From Paradevosia shaoguanensis (GTDB taxonomy: Bacteria; Pseudomonadota; Alphaproteobacteria; Rhizobiales; Devosiaceae), in NCBI RefSeq assembly GCF_016801025.1, contig NZ_CP068983.1, positions 558,001 through 622,000 on the forward strand: a DNA stretch of 64,000 nt, in the 5' to 3' direction. Every line of letters begins with the position of its first letter. The stretch's first letter is position 1. Of the stretch, positions 1-8,488 are shown in pieces. The position numbers and the translations under genes are program-made. The notes under the pieces were generated by a model. It had not been told where the DNA came from and did no database searches. It saw only the letters and a list, made by a program, of their open reading frames with translations.

Positions 1-879
1 CACAATATCGGCTGGGTGCAGCCGGACAACGAGCGCAAATTCCTCGACCCGCACTTCGTGGAAGTGATGGCCGGCGTGCTGCGCGGCGCGCGGGCGCTCA
101 ACTACGACATCGTCATGACCAGCGCCACGGCCGACCACGAGATGGCGACCTACGATCGGTATGTGAAGGACAACAGCGTCGACGGCTTCATCGTCGACCT
201 GCCCCGCGAAGGCGATCCGCGCATCGACTACCTGCTCGAGGCCGATCGCCCCTTCGTCGTCCACGGCCGCGAGTCCCGCCATCCGCGCTATGGCTGGGTG
301 GATGTCGACAATTACGGCAACTTCTATCGCCTGGCGCGGCTCCTCGCTGCCAACGGCCATCGCAAGATCGCCTTCATCAATGGCGACGAGCGCTTCATCT
401 ACGCCCATTCCCGCCGCCGCGCGGTCGAGGATGCCCTCAACGATTTCGGCATCGGCACGGGCGGCCTGCGCGTCTACAACTCGCTCCATCCCATGGGCGA
501 GGTCGGCTTCAAGCTCACCACCGAAGCCCTGCGGGACGGCGAGGTGACGGCCCTGCTCTATTCCTCGATCCTCATGGCCATCGAGGGCCACAACGCCGTG
601 GTCCGCGCCGGCCGGACGGTCGAAAAGGACATCGCCATCGCCACGATGGACGACGTCCTCCACTATCTCGACATCGACCATGTCGCCGACAGCCTCACCT
701 TCGTCCGCTCCTCGCTGCAGGACGCCGGCCTGGCGCTGGTCGAAGAGATCAGCCGCCAGTGCGACGGCCACAGCGAGCCGAGCGGGACGCTCGTGCCGTC
801 CACCTTCCACGTACTGCCGGATTGGGATGCGTCGAGCCTGGAATTGCCCGTGCCCGAGGAGAGGGCTGGGGAGTATTAG
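1..879 (+). CDS. LacI-family transcriptional regulator, 5' end outside window
   Basis: The reading frame is open from base 1 (HNIGWVQPDN...) and ends at 879, so the gene starts upstream of the window. What remains, about 290 residues, is the periplasmic-binding-protein-like effector domain of LacI/GalR regulators. It shows the usual alternating strand pattern, with 'GFIVDLPREGD' and 'HRKIAFINGDERF' typical of the sugar-binding lobe. The DNA-binding helix-turn-helix is not visible. It runs convergently toward the aglEFG transporter operon, so by position it is the likely alpha-glucoside repressor (AglR-like) that would bind the tandem operator near 4.95 kb; that role is inferred. The internal GTG at 16 is not the real start. 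Confidence 0.85.
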   Translation, partial: HNIGWVQPDNERKFLDPHFVEVMAGVLRGARALNYDIVMTSATADHEMATYDRYVKDNSVDGFIVDLPREGDPRIDYLLEADRPFVVHGRESRHPRYGWVDVDNYGNFYRLARLLAANGHRKIAFINGDERFIYAHSRRRAVEDALNDFGIGTGGLRVYNSLHPMGEVGFKLTTEALRDGEVTALLYSSILMAIEGHNAVVRAGRTVEKDIAIATMDDVLHYLDIDHVADSLTFVRSSLQDAGLALVEEISRQCDGHSEPSGTLVPSTFHVLPDWDASSLELPVPEERAGEY

Positions 880-909
880 GGGCGAGGGACACCAATCAAG
901 CCAGCACGC

Positions 910-984
910 CTCCCTCCCCCTTGCGGGGAGGGATCGAGGGTGGGGATACCCCCACCCCTATCCCCTCCCCGCAAGGGGGAGGGA
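910..984. repeat. Large imperfect inverted repeat between convergent genes
   Basis: Arms CTCCCTCCCCCTTGCGGGG (from 910) and its near-perfect complement (to 984) match over about 23 of 25 bases and flank a 27-base spacer rich in CCCCACCCC. It sits between the LacI gene and aglG, which converge, and could act as a two-way stem-loop. The same CCTCCCCC-TTG-GGGGGAGG theme returns at 53.1 kb. Confidence 0.7.
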
Positions 985-1097
985 GACCTGCCGGCTCGAT
1001 CTCACTGCTGTCTCATGCCGCTACCGCCGCCCGGCAGCCGCCCCTTCACCCCGCCCCACCACCGCACCTCCCCGGCATGTGGCCCCGCCCACCCAAC

Positions 1098-1127
1098 AAA
1101 AAAGCCGCCCGGCTTCCACCGGACGGC
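1098..1127 (-). terminator. Rho-independent terminator of aglEFG operon
   Basis: On the minus strand a 9-bp stem (GCCGTCCGG / CCGGGCGGC, one G-U pair, 6-base loop) is followed directly by TTTTTT. It lies 24 bases past the aglG stop codon, so it closes the agl operon. Confidence 0.85.
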
Positions 1128-1151
1128 CCCAATCCCCAGCCAGCACGTGCC

Positions 1152-2348
1152 CTACTTCACCGAGCCCGCCAGCAATCCGCGCACAAAATACCGTTGCAGG
1201 GAGAAGAACACGATAAGCGGCACCACCATGGTGATGAACGCGCCGGCGGTGAGGATCTCCCACTTGTCCCCGCGCGAGCCCAGCAGGTTCACCAGCTTGC
1301 CGGTCAGCACCAGCTTGTCGTCCTGCGCCCCAAGAAACACCAGAGCCACGAGCAGGTCGTTCCAGACCCAGAGGAACTGGAAGATCGAGAAGCTTGCGAG
1401 CGCCGGGAAGCTCAGCGGCAGGACCATCGTGGTGAAGATCTTGAAGTGGCTGGCGCCGTCCATGCGCGCCGATTCCATGATCTCCTTGGGCAGCCCCGCC
1501 ATGTAGTTGCGCAGCAGGTAGATGGCGAGGGGCAGGCCGAAGGCGGTGTGGGCCAGCCAGATGCCCAGATACGTCTTGCTCTCGGTGCCGAAGGTCGTGG
1601 CGATGCCGTTATAGAGCCGCAGCAGCGGGATCAGCGACATCTGGAGCGGCACGACAAGGAGGCCGACGACCAGCGCCACGATAACGCCACGCCCCGGAAA
1701 CCGCATCCAGGCCAGCGCATAGGCGGCGAAAGCCGCGATGAGGATCGGGATGATCGTCGAGGGAATCGTCACCGTGAACGAGTTGAGGAAAGCCCGCCCG
1801 ATGCCGTTGGCATTGATCACCGAGGCATAGTTTTCGAGCGTGAAGCGCGGGGCGATGCCGGCGGTGAAATAGATGCGCGGCCCGGCCGTATGGGTGAAGG
1901 CGGTGTCCGAAACCCATTCGTAGTCGCCATTGGCCTCGACCGTGATCGTACCGCCATCGCGCATCGGCAGGCTTTCGCCCGCCTGCGCAGCGGCAAGGTC
2001 GGCATTGCTCGTGCCGAAGCTCTGCACGGTCTTGTTCGTGCCCGCGCCGAGGAGGTTGCCGCGGATGATGTACTTGCCACCCTCCTCCACCGCGTCCTTG
2101 GCCTGCCCCACGCGAGCGGCGGCGGTCGAAACGGAAGGGGCCAGCGCCGTCCACCAGCCCGAGACAGCGAGCTGGTCCTTGTCGCGGACCGAGGAAACGA
2201 GAAGGCCGACCGTGGGGATCGTCCAGATCACCACGAAGACCAGCAGCAGCAGATGCGTGGCCAACCGCCCGAGATCGATGCGGATGGCAGGGCGCGCCGG
2301 GCGCTCGACGCCGCGCGGGACGTCGATATCGGAAGCGATCGAGGTCAT
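1152..2348 (-). CDS. aglG: Alpha-glucoside ABC transporter permease AglG
   Basis: A 398-residue inner-membrane permease of the MalG type (BPD_transp_1 family). One membrane segment near residues 33-52 is followed by a periplasmic insertion of about 100 residues, unusual for MalG proteins but typical of rhizobial AglG. The remaining membrane segments include the cytoplasmic EAA coupling loop 'ESARMDGASHFKIFTTMVLP', which contacts the ATPase. The start is the ATG at 2348 that overlaps the aglF stop codon (ATGA), which implies translational coupling. Upstream in-frame codons belong to aglF. No ATPase gene is in this operon, so one must be borrowed from elsewhere. Confidence 0.85.
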   Translation of the reverse strand: MTSIASDIDVPRGVERPARPAIRIDLGRLATHLLLLVFVVIWTIPTVGLLVSSVRDKDQLAVSGWWTALAPSVSTAAARVGQAKDAVEEGGKYIIRGNLLGAGTNKTVQSFGTSNADLAAAQAGESLPMRDGGTITVEANGDYEWVSDTAFTHTAGPRIYFTAGIAPRFTLENYASVINANGIGRAFLNSFTVTIPSTIIPILIAAFAAYALAWMRFPGRGVIVALVVGLLVVPLQMSLIPLLRLYNGIATTFGTESKTYLGIWLAHTAFGLPLAIYLLRNYMAGLPKEIMESARMDGASHFKIFTTMVLPLSFPALASFSIFQFLWVWNDLLVALVFLGAQDDKLVLTGKLVNLLGSRGDKWEILTAGAFITMVVPLIVFFSLQRYFVRGLLAGSVK

Positions 2349-3361
2349 CAGCGGGTGCCCTCCTCGGCATTGGCGCGGCGGATGTTCCAGATCATGATCG
2401 GGGTCACCGCCAGCATGATGATGACCGCGATGGTCGAGCCGCGTCCGAAATCGGAGCCGCGGAACATCCAGTCGAACATGAGGTTGGCCAGCACCTGCGT
2501 GTCCCACTGGCCGTTGGTCATGGCCAGCACGATGTCGAACACCTTGAGCACGGTGATGGTGATGGTGGTCCACACCACAACGATTGTGCCCCAGATCTGC
2601 GGGATCATGATGCCATAGAAGATCTGGAAGTCATTGGCGCCGTCGATGCGCGCCGCCTCGAGCGTTTCCTCGGGAATGCCGCGCAGGGCGGCCGAGAGGA
2701 TCACCATGGCAAAGCCGGTCTGGATCCAGATGAGGATGATCATCAGGAAGATCGAGTTCCAGAAGGGGATGGTGATCCAGGCCTGCGGCGGCAGGCCGAG
2801 GCCGGTGATGATGGCATTGAGGAGGCCGATCTGCTCCTGGCCCGGGCCGCGATAATCGTAGATGAACTTCCAGATCACTGAGGCGCCGACGAAGGAAATG
2901 GCCATCGGCATGAAGATCAGCGATTTGGCGATATTGCCCCACCAGAGCTTGTCGGCCAGCACGGCGATGATGAGCCCGAACGCGGTCGCGGCGGCGGGGA
3001 CGATGAGCAGCCAGATGACGTTGTTGAACACCGATTGCAGGAAGGTCGAATCCCGGAACGCCCAGAGATAGTTCGAGAAGCCGACGAAATTGATGCCTTG
3101 CGCGTCGAAGAGGCTGAGCCTTGCCGTCTCGAACACGGGGTAAATGAGGTAGACGGTGAGGAACACCAGTGCGGGCGCGAGGAACAGCCAGGGGCGAACC
3201 TGGGACCGCAGGTAGTCGCGGCGCGTCACCACTTCACCGGGCATGCTCTGGTTGGTGCTCAGGAACCGGTCCAGCAGCCAGTTCGTGCCCCAGAAGTAGA
3301 CGACGCAGCCTGCCACACCGATCAGCACGGTGAGGATGGCGCTGACAATCTGCTCGATCAT
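2348..3361 (-). CDS. aglF: Alpha-glucoside ABC transporter permease AglF
   Basis: A 337-residue MalF-type inner-membrane permease. It has an N-terminal hydrophobic helix (residues 4-24), a polar stretch, then the six-helix transport domain ending with the EAA loop 'ETLEAARIDGANDFQIFYG'. With AglG it forms the channel for trehalose/sucrose/maltose-type alpha-glucosides imported by AglE. It lies about 150 bases after aglE, past a strong stem-loop that would lower its expression relative to the binding protein. The assignment rests on family resemblance and the E-F-G order. Confidence 0.85.
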   Translation of the reverse strand: MIEQIVSAILTVLIGVAGCVVYFWGTNWLLDRFLSTNQSMPGEVVTRRDYLRSQVRPWLFLAPALVFLTVYLIYPVFETARLSLFDAQGINFVGFSNYLWAFRDSTFLQSVFNNVIWLLIVPAAATAFGLIIAVLADKLWWGNIAKSLIFMPMAISFVGASVIWKFIYDYRGPGQEQIGLLNAIITGLGLPPQAWITIPFWNSIFLMIILIWIQTGFAMVILSAALRGIPEETLEAARIDGANDFQIFYGIMIPQIWGTIVVVWTTITITVLKVFDIVLAMTNGQWDTQVLANLMFDWMFRGSDFGRGSTIAVIIMLAVTPIMIWNIRRANAEEGTR

Positions 3362-3457
3362 CTTGGTACTCCGCCCTCTGTTGCGACGAGTTTAGCCTCT
3401 GCCGCGTCTTGCTTGTAGCCGGATTGATCCGGCGAGGCGGACCTCCGCCCTGCCTCT

Positions 3458-3490
3458 AAAAGTCGGACCCGGCGCATGGCGCCGAGTCCG
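3458..3490 (-). terminator. Stem-loop between aglE and aglF (attenuator or mRNA stabiliser)
   Basis: On the minus strand a 12-bp stem (CGGACTCGGCGC / GCGCCGGGTCCG, one G-U pair, 3-base loop) is followed by ACTTTTAG. The T run is short, so it is probably a partial terminator or 3'-end protector giving an excess of binding-protein mRNA, as is usual between SBP and permease genes. Confidence 0.6.
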
Positions 3491-3509
3491 GGATTGGGGC
3501 CGAAGCGGC

Positions 3510-4880
3510 CTACTTCTTGATCGAGTCCCAGGCCTTCTGGATCTCGTCGGCAACGTCCTGGCTGGACTTGCCGTTCACGAAATCCACCATGCCGGTCCAG
3601 AAGGCGCCGGCGCCGATGGCACCCGGCATCATGTCCGAACCGTCGAAGCGGAAGGTCGTCGCATCGAGCAGGATCTGGCCTTCACCCTTCAGGGTGTCGT
3701 TGCCGTAGGTCTCGATGTTGGCCGACTTGAGCGGGGACAGGAAACCGGACTGGGCCATCCAGATTTCGTTCGAAATCGGGTTCTGGACGAAGTCGATGAA
3801 CGCCTTGGCGGTCGGCGAGTCCTTGGTGATGGTCACGAGCGTGCCAGCGCCGAGGACCGGCTTGCCGAGGTTCTTGTCCGCGAAGGGCGGGAAGTAGAAG
3901 AACGAGGCGTCGGTGCCCAGTTCAGTGCCTTCCGGGAAGAAGGACGGGATGAACGAGGCCTGGTGGTGCAGGTAGCACTGGGGCGGAACCGTGAAGAGGC
4001 CCTTGGGGCTATCGCGGAAGTCCGTGGTGCCCACGGCCTTGGCGCCGCCGGCAACCATCTTATCGTCCTTGGCGATCTCGCCGAAGACGTCGAGCGCGGC
4101 CACGACCTTGGGGTCGTTGAACTTGAGCTCGTTGGTGACCCACTTGTCATAGTCTTCCGGCGACTGGGTGCGGAGCATGATGTCCTCGATCCAGTCGGTC
4201 GCCGGCCAGCCGGTGGCACCGCCCGAACCGAGGCCAATGCACCACGGGGTGCCGCCATCGGCGATGATCTGCTTGGAGAGCGCCATCAGGTCTTCGAAGG
4301 TCTCGGGGACCTTGTAGCCCTTCTCGGCGAAGTTGTCGGGGGAGTACCAGACGAGCGACTTGAGGTCGGCCTTGTACGGCACGGCGAAGAAGGCCGGGTT
4401 GCCGTCCTTGCCCTTGTAGGTGCCGAGCGACACCCAGGATTCGCCCGCGGCATACTCGTCCTTGACCTTGGCGGCGAGGTCGTCACCGAGCGGGGTCAGG
4501 TAGCCCTTGGAGGCGAGGTCAGCCAGGAGGCCCGGCTGGGGGAGAATGGTGATGTTGGCAGCTGAGCCGGCGGCAGTGTCGATCACGGCCTGCTGCTCGT
4601 AGTTTTCCGAAGAGGCGTAGCTCACGTCGATGCCGGTGGCGTCCTTGAAGTAGGCCAGGACCGACTCGAACTGCTCCTTGTCGCCGCCTTCGCGCCACGG
4701 GCCCCAGATGGTCAGCTTCTGACCTTCAAGACCCTTGTGGGCGGCGGCGAAGTCGTCGAGAGCCTGCCACGAGAAGGCGCCTTCGCCCTTGGGGAACTTC
4801 AGGTCCTGCGCGGAGGCGCCAGAAATGCCGGTCAGAGCGAGAGCAATGGCGGAGACGCCCGCCAGGAGAAGTTTGTGCAT
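3510..4880 (-). CDS. aglE: Alpha-glucoside ABC transporter substrate-binding protein AglE
   Basis: A 456-residue periplasmic family-1 solute-binding protein. A signal peptide (positive start, hydrophobic 'LLLAGVSAIALALTGISG', cleavage after ASA) is followed by the two-lobed sugar-binding fold beginning 'LTIWGPWREGGDKEQFESV'. The ATG at 4880 is chosen because GGGAGGA lies 6 bases upstream; the ATG at 4895 would overlap that ribosome site. The first gene of aglEFG, it is preceded by a tandem LacI-type operator, so expression should be sugar-induced through the convergent LacI regulator. The exact sugar (trehalose, sucrose, maltose) cannot be read from the sequence. Confidence 0.88.
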   Translation of the reverse strand: MHKLLLAGVSAIALALTGISGASAQDLKFPKGEGAFSWQALDDFAAAHKGLEGQKLTIWGPWREGGDKEQFESVLAYFKDATGIDVSYASSENYEQQAVIDTAAGSAANITILPQPGLLADLASKGYLTPLGDDLAAKVKDEYAAGESWVSLGTYKGKDGNPAFFAVPYKADLKSLVWYSPDNFAEKGYKVPETFEDLMALSKQIIADGGTPWCIGLGSGGATGWPATDWIEDIMLRTQSPEDYDKWVTNELKFNDPKVVAALDVFGEIAKDDKMVAGGAKAVGTTDFRDSPKGLFTVPPQCYLHHQASFIPSFFPEGTELGTDASFFYFPPFADKNLGKPVLGAGTLVTITKDSPTAKAFIDFVQNPISNEIWMAQSGFLSPLKSANIETYGNDTLKGEGQILLDATTFRFDGSDMMPGAIGAGAFWTGMVDFVNGKSSQDVADEIQKAWDSIKK

Positions 4881-4940
4881 ATGTTGTCCTCCCATCGCAC
4901 AATATGTGGCGCCTTCAGGCGCCGTAACTCGCCTCCGCTC

Positions 4941-4967
4941 CCAAAACGTTTTGCCAAAACGTTTTGG
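4941..4967 (-). promoter_or_regulatory. Tandem LacI-type operator of aglEFG
   Basis: Two adjacent perfect palindromes, CAAAACGTTTTG (4942-4953) and CCAAAACGTTTTGG (4954-4967), have centres 13 bp apart and carry the central CG typical of LacI/GalR operators. They lie 61-87 bases upstream of the aglE start. A CATAAT on the minus strand (4974-4979) could be the -10 element, which would place the operators just downstream of the transcription start. Confidence 0.75.
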
Positions 4968-5123
4968 TCAATGATTATGTCGCATCGCAAAGCGGTTAGC
5001 GGTGGCGCAGATGTGGCATAAAGCAGCAAGGTTGCCAAGCCGCGTTTTGGCGAAAAGCCCGGCTGAATCGTTTTCATTGGGCGTTTGGCCCTTGCGCCCC
5101 CGGCGCCTCGGGCGAGCGGAAAA

Positions 5124-5936
5124 CTACTTTTCCACCAGCGCGACGATGCTGCGCAGCGCGCCTTCGGCGAGGCTGCGCACGAAGTTGCGGCGACGCTCCA
5201 CGAAGTCGTCGCCCATCACCATCTGGTTGACCGAGGGATCGCCGCCATCGGGTGGCGGCGGCGTACCCGGCATTGGGAAAAGCGTGGTCTCGTCCACCCA
5301 TTCGACGGTCCTGAAACCAGCCGCCGTCATCGCCGCGCGCAATTCGTCCTCGGGCCCCGCATGGCTAGCCTCGGCATCGCGTGCCCAGGGCAGCGGATAG
5401 TGCGGCAATCCCTGCGCCGCCACCGCCTGACTCCAGAGCAGCCGGCCGCCCGGCTTGAGCACGCGGTGGATTTCGGCCAGTACCGGCGGCTTGTCCGAAA
5501 TGTTCATGCCGACATAGAGGCAGATGGCGACGTCGAAGGTCGCGTCAGCGAACGGCATCTGGGCCGCGTTACCCTCGATGAAATCGACACGGTCGTCGAG
5601 CCCGCATCGCCGGGTCAGCTCACGTGCCGCCTCGACGAATTGCGGCGTCAGGTCGATGCCGGTCACGCGCGCGCCGGTGGTCGCCGCGATATAGCGGGCC
5701 GGTCCACCGACGCCGCTGCCGACATCGAGCACATGCATCTTGGCATCCGGCGCCAGCCGGGCGACATGCTCGCGGGTGGCCACCAATTGGCGGCCATGAA
5801 GCTGATCATAGTGGTAGAGCTGTTCGGCCCTTGGCCGTTGCGGGTCTATCCCCTGCCGCACCAGGGCCTCGGCAACGCGCTCGACGATCGCGCTGTTGCC
5901 GTAATTGCCGACAACGTCGTCCCGATCCTCTGCCAT
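5124..5936 (-). CDS. Class I SAM-dependent methyltransferase
   Basis: A 270-residue cytoplasmic methyltransferase (Methyltransf_11/25 type). Motif I 'VLDVGSGVGGPARYIA' (about residues 75-90) and the acidic 'VTGIDLTPQFVEAA' form the SAM site; 'FDVAICLYVGMNISDKP' and 'LKPGGRLLWSQAV' are the later class I motifs. An N-terminal 'HGRQLVATREHVARLA' resembles N-methyltransferases of the sarcosine/dimethylglycine group, but the substrate is unknown. GGGAGGGGAG precedes the ATG. It stands between the agl operon and the beta-glucosidase on the same strand, without an obvious functional link. Confidence 0.8.
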   Translation of the reverse strand: MAEDRDDVVGNYGNSAIVERVAEALVRQGIDPQRPRAEQLYHYDQLHGRQLVATREHVARLAPDAKMHVLDVGSGVGGPARYIAATTGARVTGIDLTPQFVEAARELTRRCGLDDRVDFIEGNAAQMPFADATFDVAICLYVGMNISDKPPVLAEIHRVLKPGGRLLWSQAVAAQGLPHYPLPWARDAEASHAGPEDELRAAMTAAGFRTVEWVDETTLFPMPGTPPPPDGGDPSVNQMVMGDDFVERRRNFVRSLAEGALRSIVALVEK

Positions 5937-5999
5937 TCTCCCCTCCCGTGGGTGGCCCCTATGATACCACCTTTGCGGTCGGGGAGAGAATGGGCTGGG

Positions 6000-7307
6000 C
6001 TAGCGCGTATTGTGCAGCATGCCCTGGAACGAGCGGTAGCTGCCCTTGGGGGTGCGCTTCTGGGTGGCGTAGTCGACATGCACGATGCCGAAGCGCGAGG
6101 AATAGCCCTCGGCCCATTCGTAATTGTCGAGCAGCGACCAGGCGAAGTAGCCGCGCACATCGGCCCCGCGCTTCTGCGCGTCGACCACTGCCTTGAGGTG
6201 CGCGTCGTAATAGGCGATGCGGCGCTCGTCATTGTCCTCGGACATGCCGTTCTCGGTCACGTAGATCGGCACCTTGGTGTATTCGGTCGAGACGCGCACG
6301 AGCAGGTCCGTCAGCCCCTGCGGGTAGATTTCCCAGCCGAGATCGTTGGCCTCGAGCGAACCTTCCGCCTTGGCGATGGGGAAGATCGGCGTCGATGGCG
6401 AGGCGCGGTAGAGGCCGCGCGTATAATAGTTGATCCCCAGCCAGTCGAGCGGGCGCGAGACGATGGGCATGTCGCGCTCGAAGCCTTCCGGCAGGTACGG
6501 CGCCAGGATCGAGGTCAGTTCTTCCGGGTATTGGCCCTTGAAGAGCCCGCCCAGATACCAGCGATTGAAGATCGCATCGCCCAGATTGGTCGCCGCCAGA
6601 TCCTCTGGCTTGTCCGAGGCAGGCTCGGATTTTTCGAGGTTGAGCACAATGCCGAGGTTCTTGGCGCCCTCCGCCCGCAGCGCATCGATGCCGGTGCCAT
6701 GCGCCAGCAGCACATGGTGCATGGCTCGCGCCGCAGCGCGGACGTCACGATAGCCGGGCGCGTGGATGCCGAGGAAGTGGCTGAGGAAGGCCACGCACCA
6801 GGGCTCGTTGATGGTGGCGATGGCCGAGAGGCGATCGCCGAATTTCTGGGCCACGAGGCTCGCATAATCGCCGAAGGCGCTGGCGATATCGCGGTTCATC
6901 CAGCCGCCCTTGTCCTGCAGCGGGCTCGGCAGGTCCCAATGGTAGAGCGTGGCGAACGGCTTGATGCCGCGTTCGAGCATGCCGTCGATGAGCCGGTCGT
7001 AGAAGTCGATGCCCGCCTGGTTGACGGCGCCGGTGCCGGCCGGGATCAGCCGCGGCCAGGCGAACGAGAAGCGATAGCCGTCAAAGCCTGCATCGCGGAT
7101 GAGGTCGAGGTCTTCGGGCCAGCGATGGTAGTGGTTGCAGGCATTGAGGCCGCTATCGGCGTTCTTGACGTTGCCCGGCGTGGCCGAGAACGTGTCCCAG
7201 ATGGAGGTGCCGCGGCCGTCGATCTGGCCGCCTTCGATCTGGTAGGCGGCGGTTGCCGCGCCGAAGACGAAATTGGGGCCGAAATCCTTGCGGTCCACAG
7301 AGAACAT
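6000..7307 (-). CDS. GH1 family beta-glucosidase
   Basis: A 435-residue retaining beta-glycosidase of family GH1, full length for bacterial members. The N-terminal signature 'FVFGAATAAYQIEGG' (14-28), the acid/base Glu168 in 'TINEPW', and the nucleophile Glu352 in 'VTENG' are all intact. The C-terminus keeps the 'WSLLDNYEWAEGY' aglycone-site motif. No signal peptide is seen, so it acts on imported cellobiose-type or aryl beta-glucosides in the cytoplasm. No transporter gene adjoins it. A LacI-type half-palindrome lies upstream at 7360-7373. Confidence 0.92.
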   Translation of the reverse strand: MFSVDRKDFGPNFVFGAATAAYQIEGGQIDGRGTSIWDTFSATPGNVKNADSGLNACNHYHRWPEDLDLIRDAGFDGYRFSFAWPRLIPAGTGAVNQAGIDFYDRLIDGMLERGIKPFATLYHWDLPSPLQDKGGWMNRDIASAFGDYASLVAQKFGDRLSAIATINEPWCVAFLSHFLGIHAPGYRDVRAAARAMHHVLLAHGTGIDALRAEGAKNLGIVLNLEKSEPASDKPEDLAATNLGDAIFNRWYLGGLFKGQYPEELTSILAPYLPEGFERDMPIVSRPLDWLGINYYTRGLYRASPSTPIFPIAKAEGSLEANDLGWEIYPQGLTDLLVRVSTEYTKVPIYVTENGMSEDNDERRIAYYDAHLKAVVDAQKRGADVRGYFAWSLLDNYEWAEGYSSRFGIVHVDYATQKRTPKGSYRSFQGMLHNTR

Positions 7308-7359
7308 GACGCTTCCCCCGACATGTCGCGGGCGGCAATGGACTCACCCGACGAGCTTA

Positions 7360-7373
7360 TGAAATCGATTGCA
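7360..7373 (-). promoter_or_regulatory. Possible LacI-type operator upstream of GH1 gene
   Basis: TGAAATC-GATTGCA is a 14-bp inverted repeat matching at 6 of 7 positions around a central CG, the usual LacI-family geometry, 53 bases upstream of the GH1 start codon. A single imperfect copy is weak evidence. Confidence 0.4.
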
Positions 7374-7396
7374 TCTAGCAGGGGCGGCGGTTTCTG

Positions 7397-8488
7397 TCAC
7401 CCCGCGGTGGGGCGCAGGCCGGGAGTATTGGCGAGGATTTCCCGTGCGATGGCGCGGAATGCCTTGGCCTCTGCGCCCTCGGGATCGGTCGAGACCACGG
7501 GCTTGCCGGCGTCCGAGGTTTCGCGGATTGCCATGTGCAGCGGAACCTCTCCGAGGAAGGGCATGCCGATGCGCTCGGCTGCCGCCTGGGCGCCGCCATG
7601 GCCGAAGATGTCGTAGCGCTTGCCGGTGTCGGGGGCCACGAAATAGCTCATGTTCTCGACGAGGCCCAGCAGCGGGATATTCATGCGCCGGATCATGTCG
7701 ATGGCCTTCTGCGCATCGATCAGCGCGAGGTCCTGCGGGGTCGAGACGATCACCGCGCCGGCGAGTTCAGCCTGCTGGAACAGCGAAATCTGGATGTCGC
7801 CCGTACCCGGCGGCAGGTCGACGACGAGCACGTCGAGCGTGCCCCAGTCGGTCTCGCGCAGGAGCTGCCGCAGCGCCGAAGTCGCCATCGGCCCGCGCCA
7901 CACCACCGCCTGACCCGGCGTCAGCATGGAGCCGATCGACATGGCCTTGAGGCCGTAGGCCTCGTGCGGGGAGAAGATACCGTCCTCGCGCACCGCAGGC
8001 TTGCCTTCGATGCCGAGAAGCTTGGGGATGGAGGGGCCGTAAAGATCGGCATCGAGGATGCCGACGCGCAGCCCTTCGGCGGCCAGTGCCAGTGCCAAGT
8101 TGACGGCCGTCGTGGATTTGCCCACGCCGCCCTTGCCCGAGCCGACCGCCACGATATTGCGGATGCCGGGAACCGGCTGCTTGGGTGCTGGGCCCGGACG
8201 GCCCTGCGCCGCGGCCTGCCCGGTGGCAGTTGCCGGCGCGCGGTCCGAGGTCACCGAAACCATGACCTTGCGGCCTTCGCCCACGGCTTCCGCAGCGCGC
8301 TGCGCGGCTTCACGGGCGGGGCCGAAAGCGGCCTCCATGCCCGGAGCGACCGAGATGGCGAGCGCGACCGCGCTCTGGGTCACGATGATGTCGGAAAGGC
8401 CGCCATAGGAGGCGAGATCGCCTCCCCCGGGGATTTCGACGCCGGCCAGGGCGGCGCGAACCGCCTCGGCAATCCTGGTGTCGGCCAC
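7397..8488 (-). CDS. apbC: Mrp/ApbC (NBP35-type) iron-sulfur cluster carrier ATPase
   Basis: A 363-residue P-loop ATPase. An N-terminal MIP18-like domain (about 1-75) and a low-complexity Ala/Pro linker precede the deviant Walker A 'GSGKGGVGKST' (116-126), then 'ILDADLYGPSIPKLLG' and 'VDLPPGTGDIQISL'. The family carries or assembles Fe-S clusters for cytosolic apo-proteins. The C-terminal CxxC of many ApbC proteins is absent here ('MSYFVAPDTGKRYDIFG'), so cluster binding may differ. Translation appears to begin at a GTG (8486-8488) directly after the TAA of the preceding transaldolase gene, giving a two-gene unit. Confidence 0.88.
   Translation of the reverse strand: MADTRIAEAVRAALAGVEIPGGGDLASYGGLSDIIVTQSAVALAISVAPGMEAAFGPAREAAQRAAEAVGEGRKVMVSVTSDRAPATATGQAAAQGRPGPAPKQPVPGIRNIVAVGSGKGGVGKSTTAVNLALALAAEGLRVGILDADLYGPSIPKLLGIEGKPAVREDGIFSPHEAYGLKAMSIGSMLTPGQAVVWRGPMATSALRQLLRETDWGTLDVLVVDLPPGTGDIQISLFQQAELAGAVIVSTPQDLALIDAQKAIDMIRRMNIPLLGLVENMSYFVAPDTGKRYDIFGHGGAQAAAERIGMPFLGEVPLHMAIRETSDAGKPVVSTDPEGAEAKAFRAIAREILANTPGLRPTAG

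Noticed and set aside
759-2618. 619-codon plus-strand frame across aglG/aglF
   Set aside because: Antisense shadow of two clear permease genes; its Arg/His/Gln-rich translation is typical of GC-rich reverse frames.
5085-7616. 843-codon plus-strand frame opposite the methyltransferase and GH1 genes
   Set aside because: Both minus-strand genes have intact family motifs and the plus frame has none.
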